Below, one piece after another: positions 9,118 through 18,686 of a stretch of DNA of 64,000 nt. Origin of the DNA: Flavobacterium aciduliphilum (GTDB lineage: Bacteria; Bacteroidota; Bacteroidia; Flavobacteriales; Flavobacteriaceae); the NCBI RefSeq assembly GCF_003268855.1, contig NZ_QLSZ01000013.1, positions 1 through 64,000 of the forward strand, written 5' to 3'. A model generated the notes under the pieces. That model was not told the origin of the DNA and ran no database searches. It saw only the letters and a program-made list of their open reading frames with translations. How positions within the stretch are numbered: the first letter of the stretch is position 1; the number at the start of each line of letters is the position of its first letter. The position numbers were made by a program, and so were the translations under genes.

Positions 9118-11383
9118 AAAAATAACTCATACTCAATAACGCTGAAAATTTAGTTCCAGGGGTGAAACAAATTTCAGTGATGGGTTGCGATTCATTTTGC
9201 AATCGTGTTTCTGTTGCGAATTGGGTCTCTTTCCATTTAACATTAAAGAGATTGCTTGTTTTTAAGCCAATTTCGTAGCGTGGTTTGGTAAAATTCAAAA
9301 CAGCATCACTAACAAAATAGCCTTTAGCAGTCAATGAGTAATCTTCTATAGCTGGCCTATCTGATAAATAACGGTAGCGTAAACCTCCGTTCAATCCATT
9401 TTTATTTTTATACATAATACCCCCTGTTGAACTCCAAATAGGAGCTAGCGGAATGTAATCTTGTCCTTTTTCCTCATCTGAGTATCTGCCATGTGCATAG
9501 TTAATATCTACATCAAGATATAATGATTTTATCGGTTCGAAACGAATAGAACCATCTAAACCAATGCGTTTGGTTTTACCTGTAATTTCAACAATGCCCC
9601 CATCGCCGCTGTATACAAATTCTTGTTTTAGCCCTATATACCATGTCGCTAAATGGATTAACAAATTTTTAGTTGGTTTGAAAATAGTTCCAAAATCTAC
9701 ACCATAAGCAGGAGGTAAAATTTCTTTTCCGTTGGTAACCACCACGGCACGCGTGTCATTGGAATGAAAACCTCTACCTGAAGCCAAATAAAACTGTGTT
9801 TTAGAATTTATATGATAATAAACACTAAATTTTGGGCTGACATTATTTGCCTTAGCTTTATATATTCCTATTCCGTTTAGCGTTGGGTCTGTAGCTAATT
9901 TGTTGTTATATTCGTTATAAAATTGGTCAAAACGTACCCCTGCATTGATGTTCCATTTTTCATTAAACTTAATGGTTTCACTAATATATATGGCCGTATT
10001 TAATTCAGAGATATCTCCTAGTTTTATTGGGTTTATGATAGTAAAACGATTGATGGTATTGGATAATTCGGAATTATTTGTTTTATCATATCTTACATTT
10101 ATTCCTGCATCGGTTGTGATTTTAGTTTTACCAACATAACTCACATGATTATAACTTCCATTGTATCCTAACAAATTTCTGTTTTCTCGCTGCCGAATTT
10201 GATCGCCATTGATTGGGTCATTCAAATAAAATGTGAAATTTGTATGTAAATCAAAGGCGTAATTCGTGTAGTATAGTTGATTTTTTATGAAATCATGGTT
10301 TTTTAATGTGGTGCGTAATTGTGCATTGAAATTAGAACGTGACGTAACACCACCTTCGGTTGGGTCTAGTGCACCATAAAACCCAATCAATCCTTGATCT
10401 ACAGCCCTATCCGGAATTTGTCCAGAAGCGTTCCATTTGCTTTGCAAGGTGGAAGCCGTAATTTGTAAAAAACTGCTTTCAGAAACTTTACCATGATATT
10501 TCGTGAATAAATTAAAGCGATTAAAATGTTGAGAATTGTCGAAATAACCATCTGAATAATGGTATTCGGAAGCTATGTACCACGATTGTTGTTTGGCTTT
10601 TTGTTTGTCATTTAACAAATTAAAAATACCTACAAGACGACCCGTATTAAACATACCTCCCTCTAGTTTAATCATATTTCTATCAATAGAATTGGCTGTT
10701 TTAAAATCGACATAACCAGCCGTGTTAAAATTTCCTTTTTCTGCGTTGTAAGTACCCTTTTTAAAATCGACATTTTCTATGGTTTCTGGAATAATGAAAT
10801 GGGCATCTGCATAACCTTGTCCGTGAGCATGTGACACCATATTAATAGGCATTCCATCAACATTCAAACTTATATCAGTTCCATGATCACAGTCAAATCC
10901 TCTTATAAAAATTTGTTCAGCCTTCCCTCCTCCTTGGTGTTGTCCTATAAATAATCCTGGAACAATACGTAATACTTCTTGCGAATTGTTTACGCCTCGC
11001 ATTTTAATATCTAATTTACTGATTTGGTTTTGTTGTTTGACACTTGCCCCAGAATTGACGATCACTTCTTCTAGAGTGGTCAATGGTTTTTGTTTTAGGG
11101 AAACAGTCACACCTAATTTAAAATCTGTCGCTGTAATTGTTAATGGTTCATATCCGAAACCTGAAAAAACAATTGAAGTAATTTGTTCCTTGGTTTCATT
11201 AAATGTAAAGCTACCATTTTCATCGGTCACGGTAGTCTTATTTAATGGAATTAGAGTTACAGAAATTCCCTCTATTGGCAATTTGTTTTTTTCATCAATC
11301 ACTTTTGCATGAATATGATTGTGCTGCGCAAAGGAAGAAAAGAGGATGCCAAATAGAAAAAAACTTAAAAAAAAAACTTTCAT
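9110..11383 (-). CDS. TonB-dependent outer-membrane receptor with His-rich plug
   Basis: This 757-residue outer-membrane receptor has a signal peptide ending near FSSFAQ (residues 1-20), a carboxypeptidase-like beta-sandwich (about 25-105), a plug domain (about 110-225) and a 22-strand barrel ending in the aromatic residue of SYFFK. The plug carries a DCDHGTD and SHAHGQGYAD block rich in His and Asp, and the mature N-terminus starts QHNHIHAK; both suggest a metal or metal-complex ligand, but this is inference. The internal ATG at 11383 is chosen because the -7 box lies at 11405-11412, within the longer ORF. It is divergent from the AraC gene and close to an aldehyde dehydrogenase. Confidence 0.88.
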   Translation of the reverse strand: MKVFFLSFFLFGILFSSFAQHNHIHAKVIDEKNKLPIEGISVTLIPLNKTTVTDENGSFTFNETKEQITSIVFSGFGYEPLTITATDFKLGVTVSLKQKPLTTLEEVIVNSGASVKQQNQISKLDIKMRGVNNSQEVLRIVPGLFIGQHQGGGKAEQIFIRGFDCDHGTDISLNVDGMPINMVSHAHGQGYADAHFIIPETIENVDFKKGTYNAEKGNFNTAGYVDFKTANSIDRNMIKLEGGMFNTGRLVGIFNLLNDKQKAKQQSWYIASEYHYSDGYFDNSQHFNRFNLFTKYHGKVSESSFLQITASTLQSKWNASGQIPDRAVDQGLIGFYGALDPTEGGVTSRSNFNAQLRTTLKNHDFIKNQLYYTNYAFDLHTNFTFYLNDPINGDQIRQRENRNLLGYNGSYNHVSYVGKTKITTDAGINVRYDKTNNSELSNTINRFTIINPIKLGDISELNTAIYISETIKFNEKWNINAGVRFDQFYNEYNNKLATDPTLNGIGIYKAKANNVSPKFSVYYHINSKTQFYLASGRGFHSNDTRAVVVTNGKEILPPAYGVDFGTIFKPTKNLLIHLATWYIGLKQEFVYSGDGGIVEITGKTKRIGLDGSIRFEPIKSLYLDVDINYAHGRYSDEEKGQDYIPLAPIWSSTGGIMYKNKNGLNGGLRYRYLSDRPAIEDYSLTAKGYFVSDAVLNFTKPRYEIGLKTSNLFNVKWKETQFATETRLQNESQPITEICFTPGTKFSALLSMSYFFK

Positions 11384-11404
11384 ATAGGTATTCAAATAAA
11401 CATT

Positions 11405-11412
11405 CAAAAATA
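11405..11412 (-). promoter_or_regulatory. -7 element of the TonB receptor gene
   Basis: The minus strand reads TATTTTTG, a perfect TANNTTTG, 22 nt before the ATG at 11383. It overlaps the longer ORF start at 11407, which argues against that start. Confidence 0.5.
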
Positions 11413-11519
11413 TGATTTTTTTCCTATAAAATTTAAAACTATAATAATTTTACACATTAAATTAGAGAGAAGGGTTCTTATTAGATATTAATTACTATTT
11501 TAGTATTTTAATTTACTTT

Positions 11520-12443
11520 ATGTCTTTAAAAACATTACTTCAAAAACCCGCTTTAACCGAAGAAAAGTCGTTGAAAACATTGGTTGAAAATCGGACTATA
11601 TTTTCTTTAAATCATTGCGAATTGAACATTTTCGAGACTTATGAAAAATCGGATTTAGTTCCTTTAAAGTTTAATGATTTGGTTGTAACTAGCATGTTGC
11701 GCGGAAAAAAAATCATGCACTTGTTTGACGAGCCTCAATTCGAATATTTACCTGGTGAAACGGTAATTGTTCCTTCCAATGTAGAAATGAAAATTGATTT
11801 TCCTGAAGCTTCCAAAGAAAATCCTACCCAATGTATTGCTTTGGCTATAGACAATAAAATTATTAACGACACTTTAGATTTTTTGAATGAAAAATATCCA
11901 AAAATAGGTTTAGACAATCCCTGGCGTTTAGACCATGAGAATTATTTTTTTTACAATAATGTCGAATTGGCAGGAACCATCAATAAATTAATTAAAGAAT
12001 GTATGGGCAATTCACTTACTAAAGATGCTATTGCCGATTTAACATTACAAGAACTTATCATTCGAATTATTCAAACACAGACAACCAAACGATTTGAGAA
12101 CGAAAAATATATTGATATTAGCAGTCCCATCACACCTGCAATTGAATACATTAAAAAAAACATTCAAGGTACTATTAGCTTAAAAGATTTGAGCGATAAA
12201 GCCTGTATGAGTACCACTTCTTTTTATCGTTATTTTAAAAGAGAATTAGGCATGAGTCCCATTGAATACATTTTAAATGAGAAAATAAAATATGCCAAAA
12301 AACTCCTTAGTAATCCACATCTCCAAGTTAATGAAGTTTCTTATGCATCAGGATTTGAGGATTGCAATTACTTTATTCGTTTGTTTAAAAAATACGAAGG
12401 AGTAACGCCTAAGCAATACCAATTGATGAATTACGGAAATTAA
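11520..12443 (+). CDS. AraC family transcriptional regulator
   Basis: This 307-residue regulator has an N-terminal AraC_N-type ligand domain (about 30-180, with the cupin-like LPGETVIVPSNVEMKIDFPE) and a C-terminal double helix-turn-helix (about 205-302). The second HTH shows VNEVSYASGFEDCNYFIRLFKKYEGVTPKQY, a typical AraC signature. It lies between the divergent TonB receptor and the convergent DUF779/ALDH pair. A 21-bp-spaced direct repeat upstream of the aldehyde dehydrogenase suggests that gene as target. The effector is unknown, perhaps an alcohol or aldehyde. Confidence 0.9.
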   Translation: MSLKTLLQKPALTEEKSLKTLVENRTIFSLNHCELNIFETYEKSDLVPLKFNDLVVTSMLRGKKIMHLFDEPQFEYLPGETVIVPSNVEMKIDFPEASKENPTQCIALAIDNKIINDTLDFLNEKYPKIGLDNPWRLDHENYFFYNNVELAGTINKLIKECMGNSLTKDAIADLTLQELIIRIIQTQTTKRFENEKYIDISSPITPAIEYIKKNIQGTISLKDLSDKACMSTTSFYRYFKRELGMSPIEYILNEKIKYAKKLLSNPHLQVNEVSYASGFEDCNYFIRLFKKYEGVTPKQYQLMNYGN

Positions 12444-12454
12444 GCCCTTGAATA

Positions 12455-12838
12455 CTATATTTCATTTATTCTAACAGCTTCCAAATTTTGAAGCTCAAGT
12501 TCTGAAAACAAACGATACTTTATGATAAACGTTTTTCCTAGAGGAGTTTCTAACGAAAAGCCCCCTGCTCCAATACCTTCGGTTACATCAAGGGTAAAAT
12601 GCATATGTTTCCAATAATCAAACAAATCTTTATCGAGCCAAAACTCAAATTCGTATATCGTTCCGATGCATACATCACCCGTTCGTAAATAAAAACTGCT
12701 TTTTTCAAAACATTGGGGTTGTGTTCCCTCACAACATCCTCCAGCTTGATAAAACATTAACGCACCATGCTTCATAGAGAGCTCGGTAATCAACATTAAA
12801 GCTTGTTCAGTAGCATCCAGTCGCTTTGTTGCTTCCAT
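12455..12838 (-). CDS. DUF779 family protein
   Basis: This 127-residue protein matches DUF779, a small family usually encoded beside aldehyde dehydrogenases. Conserved features are GGCCEGTQPQC (about residues 33-43), a CIGTIYEFEFWLD strand and the glycine-rich GIGAGGFSLETPLG near the C-terminus. The cysteine cluster hints at metal binding. It lies 78 nt after the aldehyde dehydrogenase on the same strand, so the two are probably cotranscribed. The biochemical role is not known. Confidence 0.85.
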   Translation of the reverse strand: MEATKRLDATEQALMLITELSMKHGALMFYQAGGCCEGTQPQCFEKSSFYLRTGDVCIGTIYEFEFWLDKDLFDYWKHMHFTLDVTEGIGAGGFSLETPLGKTFIIKYRLFSELELQNLEAVRINEI

Positions 12839-12916
12839 TTTAATTCAATTAAAAACCGCAAACTCATCAAAATAGCAATTTGTGAATTTGCGGTTCGATT
12901 CATACATTCTTAATTT

Positions 12917-14422
12917 CTAAAAGAATCCTAATTTATTTTTGTTGTATGAAATCAACATGTTTTTAGTTTGACGGTAATGGTCCAACATCATTTTGTGATT
13001 TTCTCTACCGATACCTGATTGTTTGTACCCTCCAAATGGAGCTCCTGCAGGATAGGCATGATATTGATTTACCCACACTCTTCCTGCTTTAATAGCTCTA
13101 GGTACTTGATACAATTCGTGCGCATCACGTGTCCATACGCCAGCACCCAAACCATACATTGTGTCATTAGCAATAGCAATAGCTTCTTCAGTAGTTTTAA
13201 AAGTGGTTACAGCCAATACGGGTCCGAAAATTTCTTCTTGAAAAATTCTCATCTTATTATGCCCTTTAAACACGGTTGGCTGGATATAATAACCGCCTTC
13301 TAATGTACCTCCCAAATGGTTCACATCACCTCCACAAAGTAATTCAGCTCCTTCTTCTTTTCCTAGCTTAATATACGATAAGATTTTATCTTTTTGAATT
13401 TGGGAAGCTTGAGCTCCCATCATTACTGAAGGATCAAAAGGATTTCCTGTTTTAATCGCTTTGATTCGCGCTAAAGCACGCTCCATAAATTTATCGTATA
13501 TAGATTCGTGAACTAATAATCGTGATGGACAAGTACATACTTCACCTTGATTTAATGCAAATAAAGCCACCCCTTCTAAAGCTTTATCAAAAAATTCATC
13601 ATCAGCATCCATAACAGAAGGGAAGAATATATTTGGTGATTTACCTCCTAATTCTAGAGTGACTGGAATGATATTTTCTGTTGCATATTGCATTACCATT
13701 CTTCCCGTTGCAGTAGATCCTGTAAAAGCAGCTTTTGCGACTTTGGGATTTGTGACTAAAGTTCTTCCTAATTCAGCACCAAAACCATTGACTACATTGA
13801 CTACTCCTGCAGGAAGTAAATCTTCTATTATTTCCATCAAAACCATAATCGATATTGGTGTACTTTCTGCTGGCTTTAGTACCACACAATTTCCCGCTGC
13901 CAAAGCTGGTGCTAACTTCCATACTGCCATCAAAATTGGAAAGTTCCAAGGAATGATTTGAGCAATAACGCCAATAGGTTCGTGTACAATGATTGAAACA
14001 GTATCTTTATCTAACTCATTAATCGAACCTTCTTCGGCACGAATCACACTTGCAAAATAACGAAAATGATCGATGGCTAGGGGAATATCGGCAGCCATCG
14101 TTTCGCGAATGGCTTTACCATTATCTAAGGTTTCTACTGCAGCAATAAAATCAAGATTTGCTTCAACTCTATCAGCTATTTTATTTAATAAAATGCTCCG
14201 CTCCGTTGCTGAAGTTTGACTCCACGTTTTAAATGCCTCTTCAGCTGCATTTACAGCATTTTCAATATCCATTTTTGCCGAATGGGCCGCTTTTGACATT
14301 AATTTTCCATCAACGGGAGACAACACCTCAAAATATTGTCCTGTAGTAGGGGGTGTCCATTTTCCATTAATAAAATTATCATACTTTTCTTTTAATTGTG
14401 GTCGTAATATTAAATGATCCAT
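12917..14422 (-). CDS. Aldehyde dehydrogenase (NAD-dependent, AldB/ExaC type)
   Basis: This 501-residue enzyme oxidises an aldehyde to the acid with NAD(P). The catalytic residues are intact: E257 in LELGGKSPN and C296 in [10 protein letters not shown]. Other family blocks are [10 protein letters not shown] (about 156-165), FTGSTATGR and the C-terminal [13 protein letters not shown]. The CTCPSR segment matches the acetaldehyde dehydrogenase II group that pairs with DUF779. A -7 box and an AraC-type direct repeat precede it, so it is likely induced by the adjacent AraC regulator. Acetaldehyde is a plausible but unproven substrate. Confidence 0.93.
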   Translation of the reverse strand: MDHLILRPQLKEKYDNFINGKWTPPTTGQYFEVLSPVDGKLMSKAAHSAKMDIENAVNAAEEAFKTWSQTSATERSILLNKIADRVEANLDFIAAVETLDNGKAIRETMAADIPLAIDHFRYFASVIRAEEGSINELDKDTVSIIVHEPIGVIAQIIPWNFPILMAVWKLAPALAAGNCVVLKPAESTPISIMVLMEIIEDLLPAGVVNVVNGFGAELGRTLVTNPKVAKAAFTGSTATGRMVMQYATENIIPVTLELGGKSPNIFFPSVMDADDEFFDKALEGVALFALNQGEVCTCPSRLLVHESIYDKFMERALARIKAIKTGNPFDPSVMMGAQASQIQKDKILSYIKLGKEEGAELLCGGDVNHLGGTLEGGYYIQPTVFKGHNKMRIFQEEIFGPVLAVTTFKTTEEAIAIANDTMYGLGAGVWTRDAHELYQVPRAIKAGRVWVNQYHAYPAGAPFGGYKQSGIGRENHKMMLDHYRQTKNMLISYNKNKLGFF

Positions 14423-14444
14423 AAAGTTTGTTTTTTGATTTATT

Positions 14445-14452
14445 CAAAAATA
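14445..14452 (-). promoter_or_regulatory. -7 element of the aldehyde dehydrogenase gene
   Basis: The minus strand reads TATTTTTG (TANNTTTG), 22 nt before the ATG. The -33 position falls on the proximal copy of the 11-bp direct repeat, and no good -33 box is visible, as expected for an activator-dependent promoter. Confidence 0.55.
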
Positions 14453-14471
14453 CTTGTATGTGAAATATTAA

Positions 14472-14503
14472 AATAGCACAAACCTTTCAATTAATAGCAC
14501 AAA
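14472..14503 (-). promoter_or_regulatory. Putative AraC-type operator, direct repeat
   Basis: AATAGCACAAA occurs at 14472-14482 and again at 14493-14503 on the plus strand, identical over 11 bp and exactly 21 bp apart. AraC-family activators bind direct half-sites about 21 bp (two helical turns) apart next to the -35 region. The nearest AraC gene is at 11520-12443. Confidence 0.6.
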
Positions 14504-14642
14504 TTTATAATATCATAAAAATATCCAGTAAAAATTAATAATATAAAAAATAACACCTTTATATTAATCATATATATAATATCTAGAGTCTATTTTTTTA
14601 TTAATGAAAGATTATTTTTATTCGGAGTAGTTTAATTGTTTA

Positions 14643-14677
14643 AACAAAAAAAACGCTTCAAAAAATTGAAACGTTTC
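14643..14677 (-). terminator. Terminator of glyA
   Basis: On the minus strand a 10-bp stem (14666-14675 with 14652-14661, one U-G pair) with a TTTT loop is followed by eight T. It lies 25 nt after the glyA stop. The rest of the 277-nt gap to the ALDH gene (14504-14640) is AT-rich with no recognisable gene. Confidence 0.8.
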
Positions 14678-14699
14678 TAGTATCAATATTTATAGTAAT

Positions 14700-15974
14700 T
14701 TAAAACACAAAAATAGCTCGTTCACTCATCATTTCATTTACTTCATCAGCCACTTGTTGGATAACTGCATCATCCGTATGGTTCATTAAAACTCGGTCAA
14801 TAAATTCAACTACTGTTTCCATGTCTTCTTCAACCAAACCTCTCGTTGTGATAGCTGGAGTACCCACTCGAATCCCAGAAGTAATAAAAGGCGATTTATT
14901 GTCAAAAGGAACCATATTTTTATTGACTGTAATTTCAGCTCTCACCAAAGCATTTTCAGCTTCTTTACCCGTTATGTTTTTGTTTCTTAAATCAATCAAC
15001 ATCATGTGGTTGTCTGTGCCTCCTGATATTAAGTTATACCCTCTTTTATTAAAAGCTGCTGCCATAGCTTTAGCATTTTTTTGAACTTGCATAGCATAAC
15101 GAAAGAATTCATCCGTGAGACATTCTCCAAAGGCTACCGCTTTAGCTGCGATAATATGCATTAGTGGGCCTCCTTGATTTCCTGGGAATACCGACATATC
15201 TAAAATATGAGACATCATTCTTGGTTCTCCTTTTGGAGTAGTCAATCCCCAAGGGTTTTCAAAATCTTTGCCCATCATAATCATACCTCCTCTAGGGCCT
15301 CTAAGGGTTTTATGTGTTGTTGTGGTAACAATATGACAATGAGGAATAGGGTCATTCATAAGTCCTTTTGCAATAAGTCCAGCGGGATGTGAAATGTCCG
15401 CAAGCAATAAGGCTCCGACACTATCGGCAATAGCTCTAAATCGTTTAAAATCCATATCGCGACAATACGCCGAAGCTCCTGCTATAATTAATTTAGGCTG
15501 TTCTTTTGTGGCGATGTCTTGAATTTTATCATAATCAAATTGTCCTGTTTCTGCTTCCACACCATAGAAACACGTTTGATAGAGTTTTCCTGAAAAATTA
15601 ACGGGTGAACCATGTGTTAAGTGTCCACCGTGAGATAAATCAAATCCTAAAATTTTATCCCCTGGTTTTAAACACGCTGCAAAAACTGCTGTATTGGCTT
15701 GCGAACCTGAGTGGGGTTGTACATTTACATATTCAGCACCAAATAATGCCTTGGCGCGGTCTATTGCAATTTGTTCTACAACATCAACAACCTCACAACC
15801 GCCATAATAACGTTTTCCTGGATAGCCTTCTGCATATTTATTTGTTAGACAAGACCCTGCGGCTTCCATTACTTGGTCGCTGACAAAATTTTCGGAAGCA
15901 ATCAATTCGATTCCATGAATTTGTCTATCTTGTTCGTCTAATATTAAATCAAAAATTTGTTCGTCTCGTTGCAT
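14700..15974 (-). CDS. glyA: Serine hydroxymethyltransferase
   Basis: This 424-residue PLP enzyme interconverts serine and glycine and loads one-carbon units on tetrahydrofolate. The PLP lysine sits in [14 protein letters not shown], and the N-terminal [13 protein letters not shown] and [13 protein letters not shown] blocks are intact. Length fits the bacterial enzyme. The gene is monocistronic, with a -7 element on the minus strand at 16001-16008 and a strong terminator, and is divergent from fumarylacetoacetase. Confidence 0.97.
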   Translation of the reverse strand: MQRDEQIFDLILDEQDRQIHGIELIASENFVSDQVMEAAGSCLTNKYAEGYPGKRYYGGCEVVDVVEQIAIDRAKALFGAEYVNVQPHSGSQANTAVFAACLKPGDKILGFDLSHGGHLTHGSPVNFSGKLYQTCFYGVEAETGQFDYDKIQDIATKEQPKLIIAGASAYCRDMDFKRFRAIADSVGALLLADISHPAGLIAKGLMNDPIPHCHIVTTTTHKTLRGPRGGMIMMGKDFENPWGLTTPKGEPRMMSHILDMSVFPGNQGGPLMHIIAAKAVAFGECLTDEFFRYAMQVQKNAKAMAAAFNKRGYNLISGGTDNHMMLIDLRNKNITGKEAENALVRAEITVNKNMVPFDNKSPFITSGIRVGTPAITTRGLVEEDMETVVEFIDRVLMNHTDDAVIQQVADEVNEMMSERAIFVF

Positions 15975-16000
15975 TTTTTGGTAATTTTTAAATAACTTTT

Positions 16001-16008
16001 CAAAAATA
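16001..16008 (-). promoter_or_regulatory. -7 element of glyA
   Basis: The minus strand reads TATTTTTG, 27 nt before the glyA ATG. The -33 region is weak. Confidence 0.5.
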
Positions 16009-16017
16009 CGAATTATG

Positions 16018-16048
16018 TTTGTGAAATAAATTCTAAATGATATATTTG
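16018..16048 (+). promoter_or_regulatory. Promoter of fahA
   Basis: TTTG (16018-16021), a 19-nt spacer and TATATTTG (16041-16048) form a perfect Bacteroidetes promoter 38 nt before the fahA start. Confidence 0.75.
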
Positions 16049-16086
16049 ATTACAAATTTTTCAACAATAAATCAACATTATACAAT

Positions 16087-17370
16087 ATGCCAAATATAGC
16101 CAACAACCCGAATAGAAAATCCTGGATTTCAGTGCCTGAGCATAGTGATTTCCCCATTCAAAATATTCCATTTGGCGTTTTTCTTACCAAAGAAGATGTC
16201 GTAACAATTGGTACTCGCATTGGTGATTGCGCCATAGATATGGGAGCACTACAACAATTAGGGTATTTTGACGGTATCGAATTAACCGACGATATGTTTA
16301 TGCAAGACACTTTGAATGATTTTATTTCAGATGGAAAAAAAACGTGGCGATTGGTTCGTAATCGCTTGGCAGAATTGTTTGATGAAAATAATCCAAAACT
16401 GAGAGATCATAGAGAACATCGCGATATAGTGATTTTTTCTATTAACGATATTGAAATGTTATTGCCAGTTCAAATTGGAGATTATACCGATTTTTATTCG
16501 AGTAAAGAACATGCTACAAATGTTGGAAAAATGTTTCGAGATCCAGCCAACGCCTTATTGCCCAATTGGCTTCACATTCCTGTGGGATATCACGGAAGGA
16601 GTTCTACTATAGTTCCATCAGGAATTCCTGTACATCGACCTATGGGGCAAACATTGCCCAATGGAGAAAGTACTCCTGTTTTTGGTCCCTCTCGTTTGGT
16701 AGATTTTGAATTAGAAACAGCCTTTATTACTACAGATGCCAATATCCTAGGTGAAAATATTCCTGTAAATGAAGCAGAAGACTACATTTTTGGTATGGTT
16801 TTATTGAATGATTGGAGTGCACGTGATATTCAAAAATGGGAATATGTTCCTTTAGGACCTTTCTTGGCTAAAAACTTCGCCACTTCCATTTCTCCCTGGA
16901 TTGTTACCATGGACGCTTTGGAGGCTTTTCGTGTGAAAGGACCAAAACAAGAACCCACACCACTACCCTATTTACAACAAAAAGGAAAACATGCTTATGA
17001 TATTAATTTGGAAGTGTACATCACCCCTGAAAATGCCTCGCCAACATTAGTGTCTAAATCTAATTTTAAATACATGTATTGGTCGATGTCACAGCAATTG
17101 GCTCATCATACCTCTAATGGATGTCGTGTCAATTCTGGAGACATGATGGGTTCTGGAACCATTTCTGGACCCACCGAAGACAGTTACGGTTCCATGCTAG
17201 AACTAACATGGAGCGGACAAAAACCGATTAAATTATCTGATGGGACTGAGCGAAAATTTATTAATGATTATGATACAGTAACCATGAAAGGGTATTGTCA
17301 AAATGGCTCTGTTCGTATTGGTTTTGGAGAAGTGAGTAGTAAATTACTACCTCCTTTTGTGAGAAAGTAA
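16087..17370 (+). CDS. fahA: Fumarylacetoacetase
   Basis: This 427-residue enzyme splits fumarylacetoacetate into fumarate and acetoacetate, the last step of tyrosine/homogentisate breakdown. The N-terminal SH3-like part (1-115) includes FPIQNIPFGVF. The catalytic domain shows IPVGYHGRSSTIVPSG, ELETAF, LLNDWSARDIQKWEYVPLG and GDMMGSGTISGP, all diagnostic. Length equals that of the animal enzyme. A consensus promoter precedes it. The rest of the homogentisate pathway is not in the window. Confidence 0.95.
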   Translation: MPNIANNPNRKSWISVPEHSDFPIQNIPFGVFLTKEDVVTIGTRIGDCAIDMGALQQLGYFDGIELTDDMFMQDTLNDFISDGKKTWRLVRNRLAELFDENNPKLRDHREHRDIVIFSINDIEMLLPVQIGDYTDFYSSKEHATNVGKMFRDPANALLPNWLHIPVGYHGRSSTIVPSGIPVHRPMGQTLPNGESTPVFGPSRLVDFELETAFITTDANILGENIPVNEAEDYIFGMVLLNDWSARDIQKWEYVPLGPFLAKNFATSISPWIVTMDALEAFRVKGPKQEPTPLPYLQQKGKHAYDINLEVYITPENASPTLVSKSNFKYMYWSMSQQLAHHTSNGCRVNSGDMMGSGTISGPTEDSYGSMLELTWSGQKPIKLSDGTERKFINDYDTVTMKGYCQNGSVRIGFGEVSSKLLPPFVRK

Positions 17371-17381
17371 ATGATTTTTAC

Positions 17382-18533
17382 ATGAAAAAATTAATTATCC
17401 TTACACTTTTATTAATAGTAGCCTCATGTGGTGTGCGTCAAACGAGAGAATCACTAAGTTCTGGGGATTATGATACTGCGATTCAAACCGCTGTAGAAAA
17501 TTTGCGAAATAGAAAAGATGCAAAAGGAAAACAAGACTATATTTATTTATTGGAAGAAGCCTTTGCCAAAGTAAAAATGAGAGACTTACAAAATATTTCT
17601 ATCTGGACCAAAGAAGGCAACCCCAGTAATTCAGAAAAAATATATAAAACGTATCTTCAATTGCATCAACGTCAAGAGATTATCAAGCCTTTACTTCCTC
17701 TTTATTTGATTAAAGAAAACAAAGAGGCTACCTTTGATTTTTCAGATTATTCAGATGCATTAGTAAATAGCAAAAATTCGTATTCTAAATTTTTGTATGA
17801 TAATTCAAAAGCATTATTGGCAACGAAAGATAAAATGAATTTCAGACGAGCGTATACTGATTTAAATTTTCTCAACTCCCTAAATCCTGGGTATAAGGAT
17901 GTGAGTAGTTTGCTTACCAGCGCGAAATATAAAGGAACAGACTTTGTTATTGTATCAACAAAAAATGAAACAAACGTGGTTATTCCTATTCGATTGGAAA
18001 ATGATTTATTAAATTTCAGCACACTTGGCTTGAACGATGATTGGACCGTTTATCACAGTACTCGTCAAAAAGACCTAGATTATGACTATAGCATTATTTT
18101 AAATTTTAGACAAATTTCCATCTCACCCGAGCAACTCAAAGAGAAAGAAGTCATTAAAGAAAAGCAAGTGAAGGATGGAACCAAACCTCTTCTTGATGCT
18201 CAAGGACATGAAGTAAAAGACAATCAGGGTCATACTATTATGATTGATAATATGAAAACGATTCGAGCTACGATTTATGAATCAAGACAATTGAAAAATT
18301 GTGCTATTACTGCTAAAATTGATTATGTTGATTGTAAAACGAATCAATTAATCAATAGTTATCCTTTGACTAGCGAGTTTGTTTTTGAAAATATCTACTC
18401 TCGATATAATGGCGATAAAAATGCTTGCGAATCTGATTATTTTCCTTTTTTTGATAAAAAATCTATACCCTTTCCCAGCAACGAGCAAATGATTTTTGAT
18501 TGTGGTGAAGATGTTAAAACCAAATTAAAATGA
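17382..18533 (+). CDS. Lipoprotein of unknown function
   Basis: This 383-residue protein begins with a lipoprotein signal peptide with lipobox VASC (about C16). Residues 20-180 are helical and resemble tetratricopeptide-like repeats (SGDYDTAIQTAVENL). The C-terminal half is a predicted beta-rich domain containing repeated Lys/Glu stretches. It starts 11 nt after fahA and may be read from the same promoter, with a terminator 37 nt after the stop. No named family was recognised. Confidence 0.7.
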   Translation: MKKLIILTLLLIVASCGVRQTRESLSSGDYDTAIQTAVENLRNRKDAKGKQDYIYLLEEAFAKVKMRDLQNISIWTKEGNPSNSEKIYKTYLQLHQRQEIIKPLLPLYLIKENKEATFDFSDYSDALVNSKNSYSKFLYDNSKALLATKDKMNFRRAYTDLNFLNSLNPGYKDVSSLLTSAKYKGTDFVIVSTKNETNVVIPIRLENDLLNFSTLGLNDDWTVYHSTRQKDLDYDYSIILNFRQISISPEQLKEKEVIKEKQVKDGTKPLLDAQGHEVKDNQGHTIMIDNMKTIRATIYESRQLKNCAITAKIDYVDCKTNQLINSYPLTSEFVFENIYSRYNGDKNACESDYFPFFDKKSIPFPSNEQMIFDCGEDVKTKLK

Positions 18534-18570
18534 ATTCTCACACAAAACAGAGTAAGACGTTAATCTTAAT

Positions 18571-18601
18571 AAAGCACTTCATCACTAAGGTGCTTTTTTT
18601 T
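18571..18601 (+). terminator. Terminator after the fahA-lipoprotein unit
   Basis: AAAGCAC pairs with GTGCTTT with two further pairs across a bulge, and an uninterrupted run of eight T follows. Confidence 0.8.
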
Positions 18602-18644
18602 CAAATCATTCACTATGATAAATTCTTGTTAATTATTTTTTTAA

Positions 18645-18668
18645 TTAATAGTGTTACTATTAAATTTG
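18645..18668 (+). promoter_or_regulatory. Putative TetR operator overlapping the exporter promoter
   Basis: TTAATAGT-GTT-ACTATTAA (18645-18663) is a perfect 8-bp inverted repeat with a 3-nt centre. Its right arm overlaps the -7 box TAAATTTG (18661-18668). The TetR start lies 18 nt after the box. The arrangement is that of an autorepressed TetR operon. Confidence 0.65.
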
Positions 18669-18686
18669 CAAGTGAAATATTTTTAT

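Noticed and set aside
11384..11407. Upstream start of the TonB receptor
   Set aside because: A perfect -7 element overlaps it, and a proper signal peptide begins at the internal ATG.
18651..18686. GTG start giving 12 extra residues for TetR
   Set aside because: The region holds the operator and -7 box, and family members begin near the ATG at 18687.
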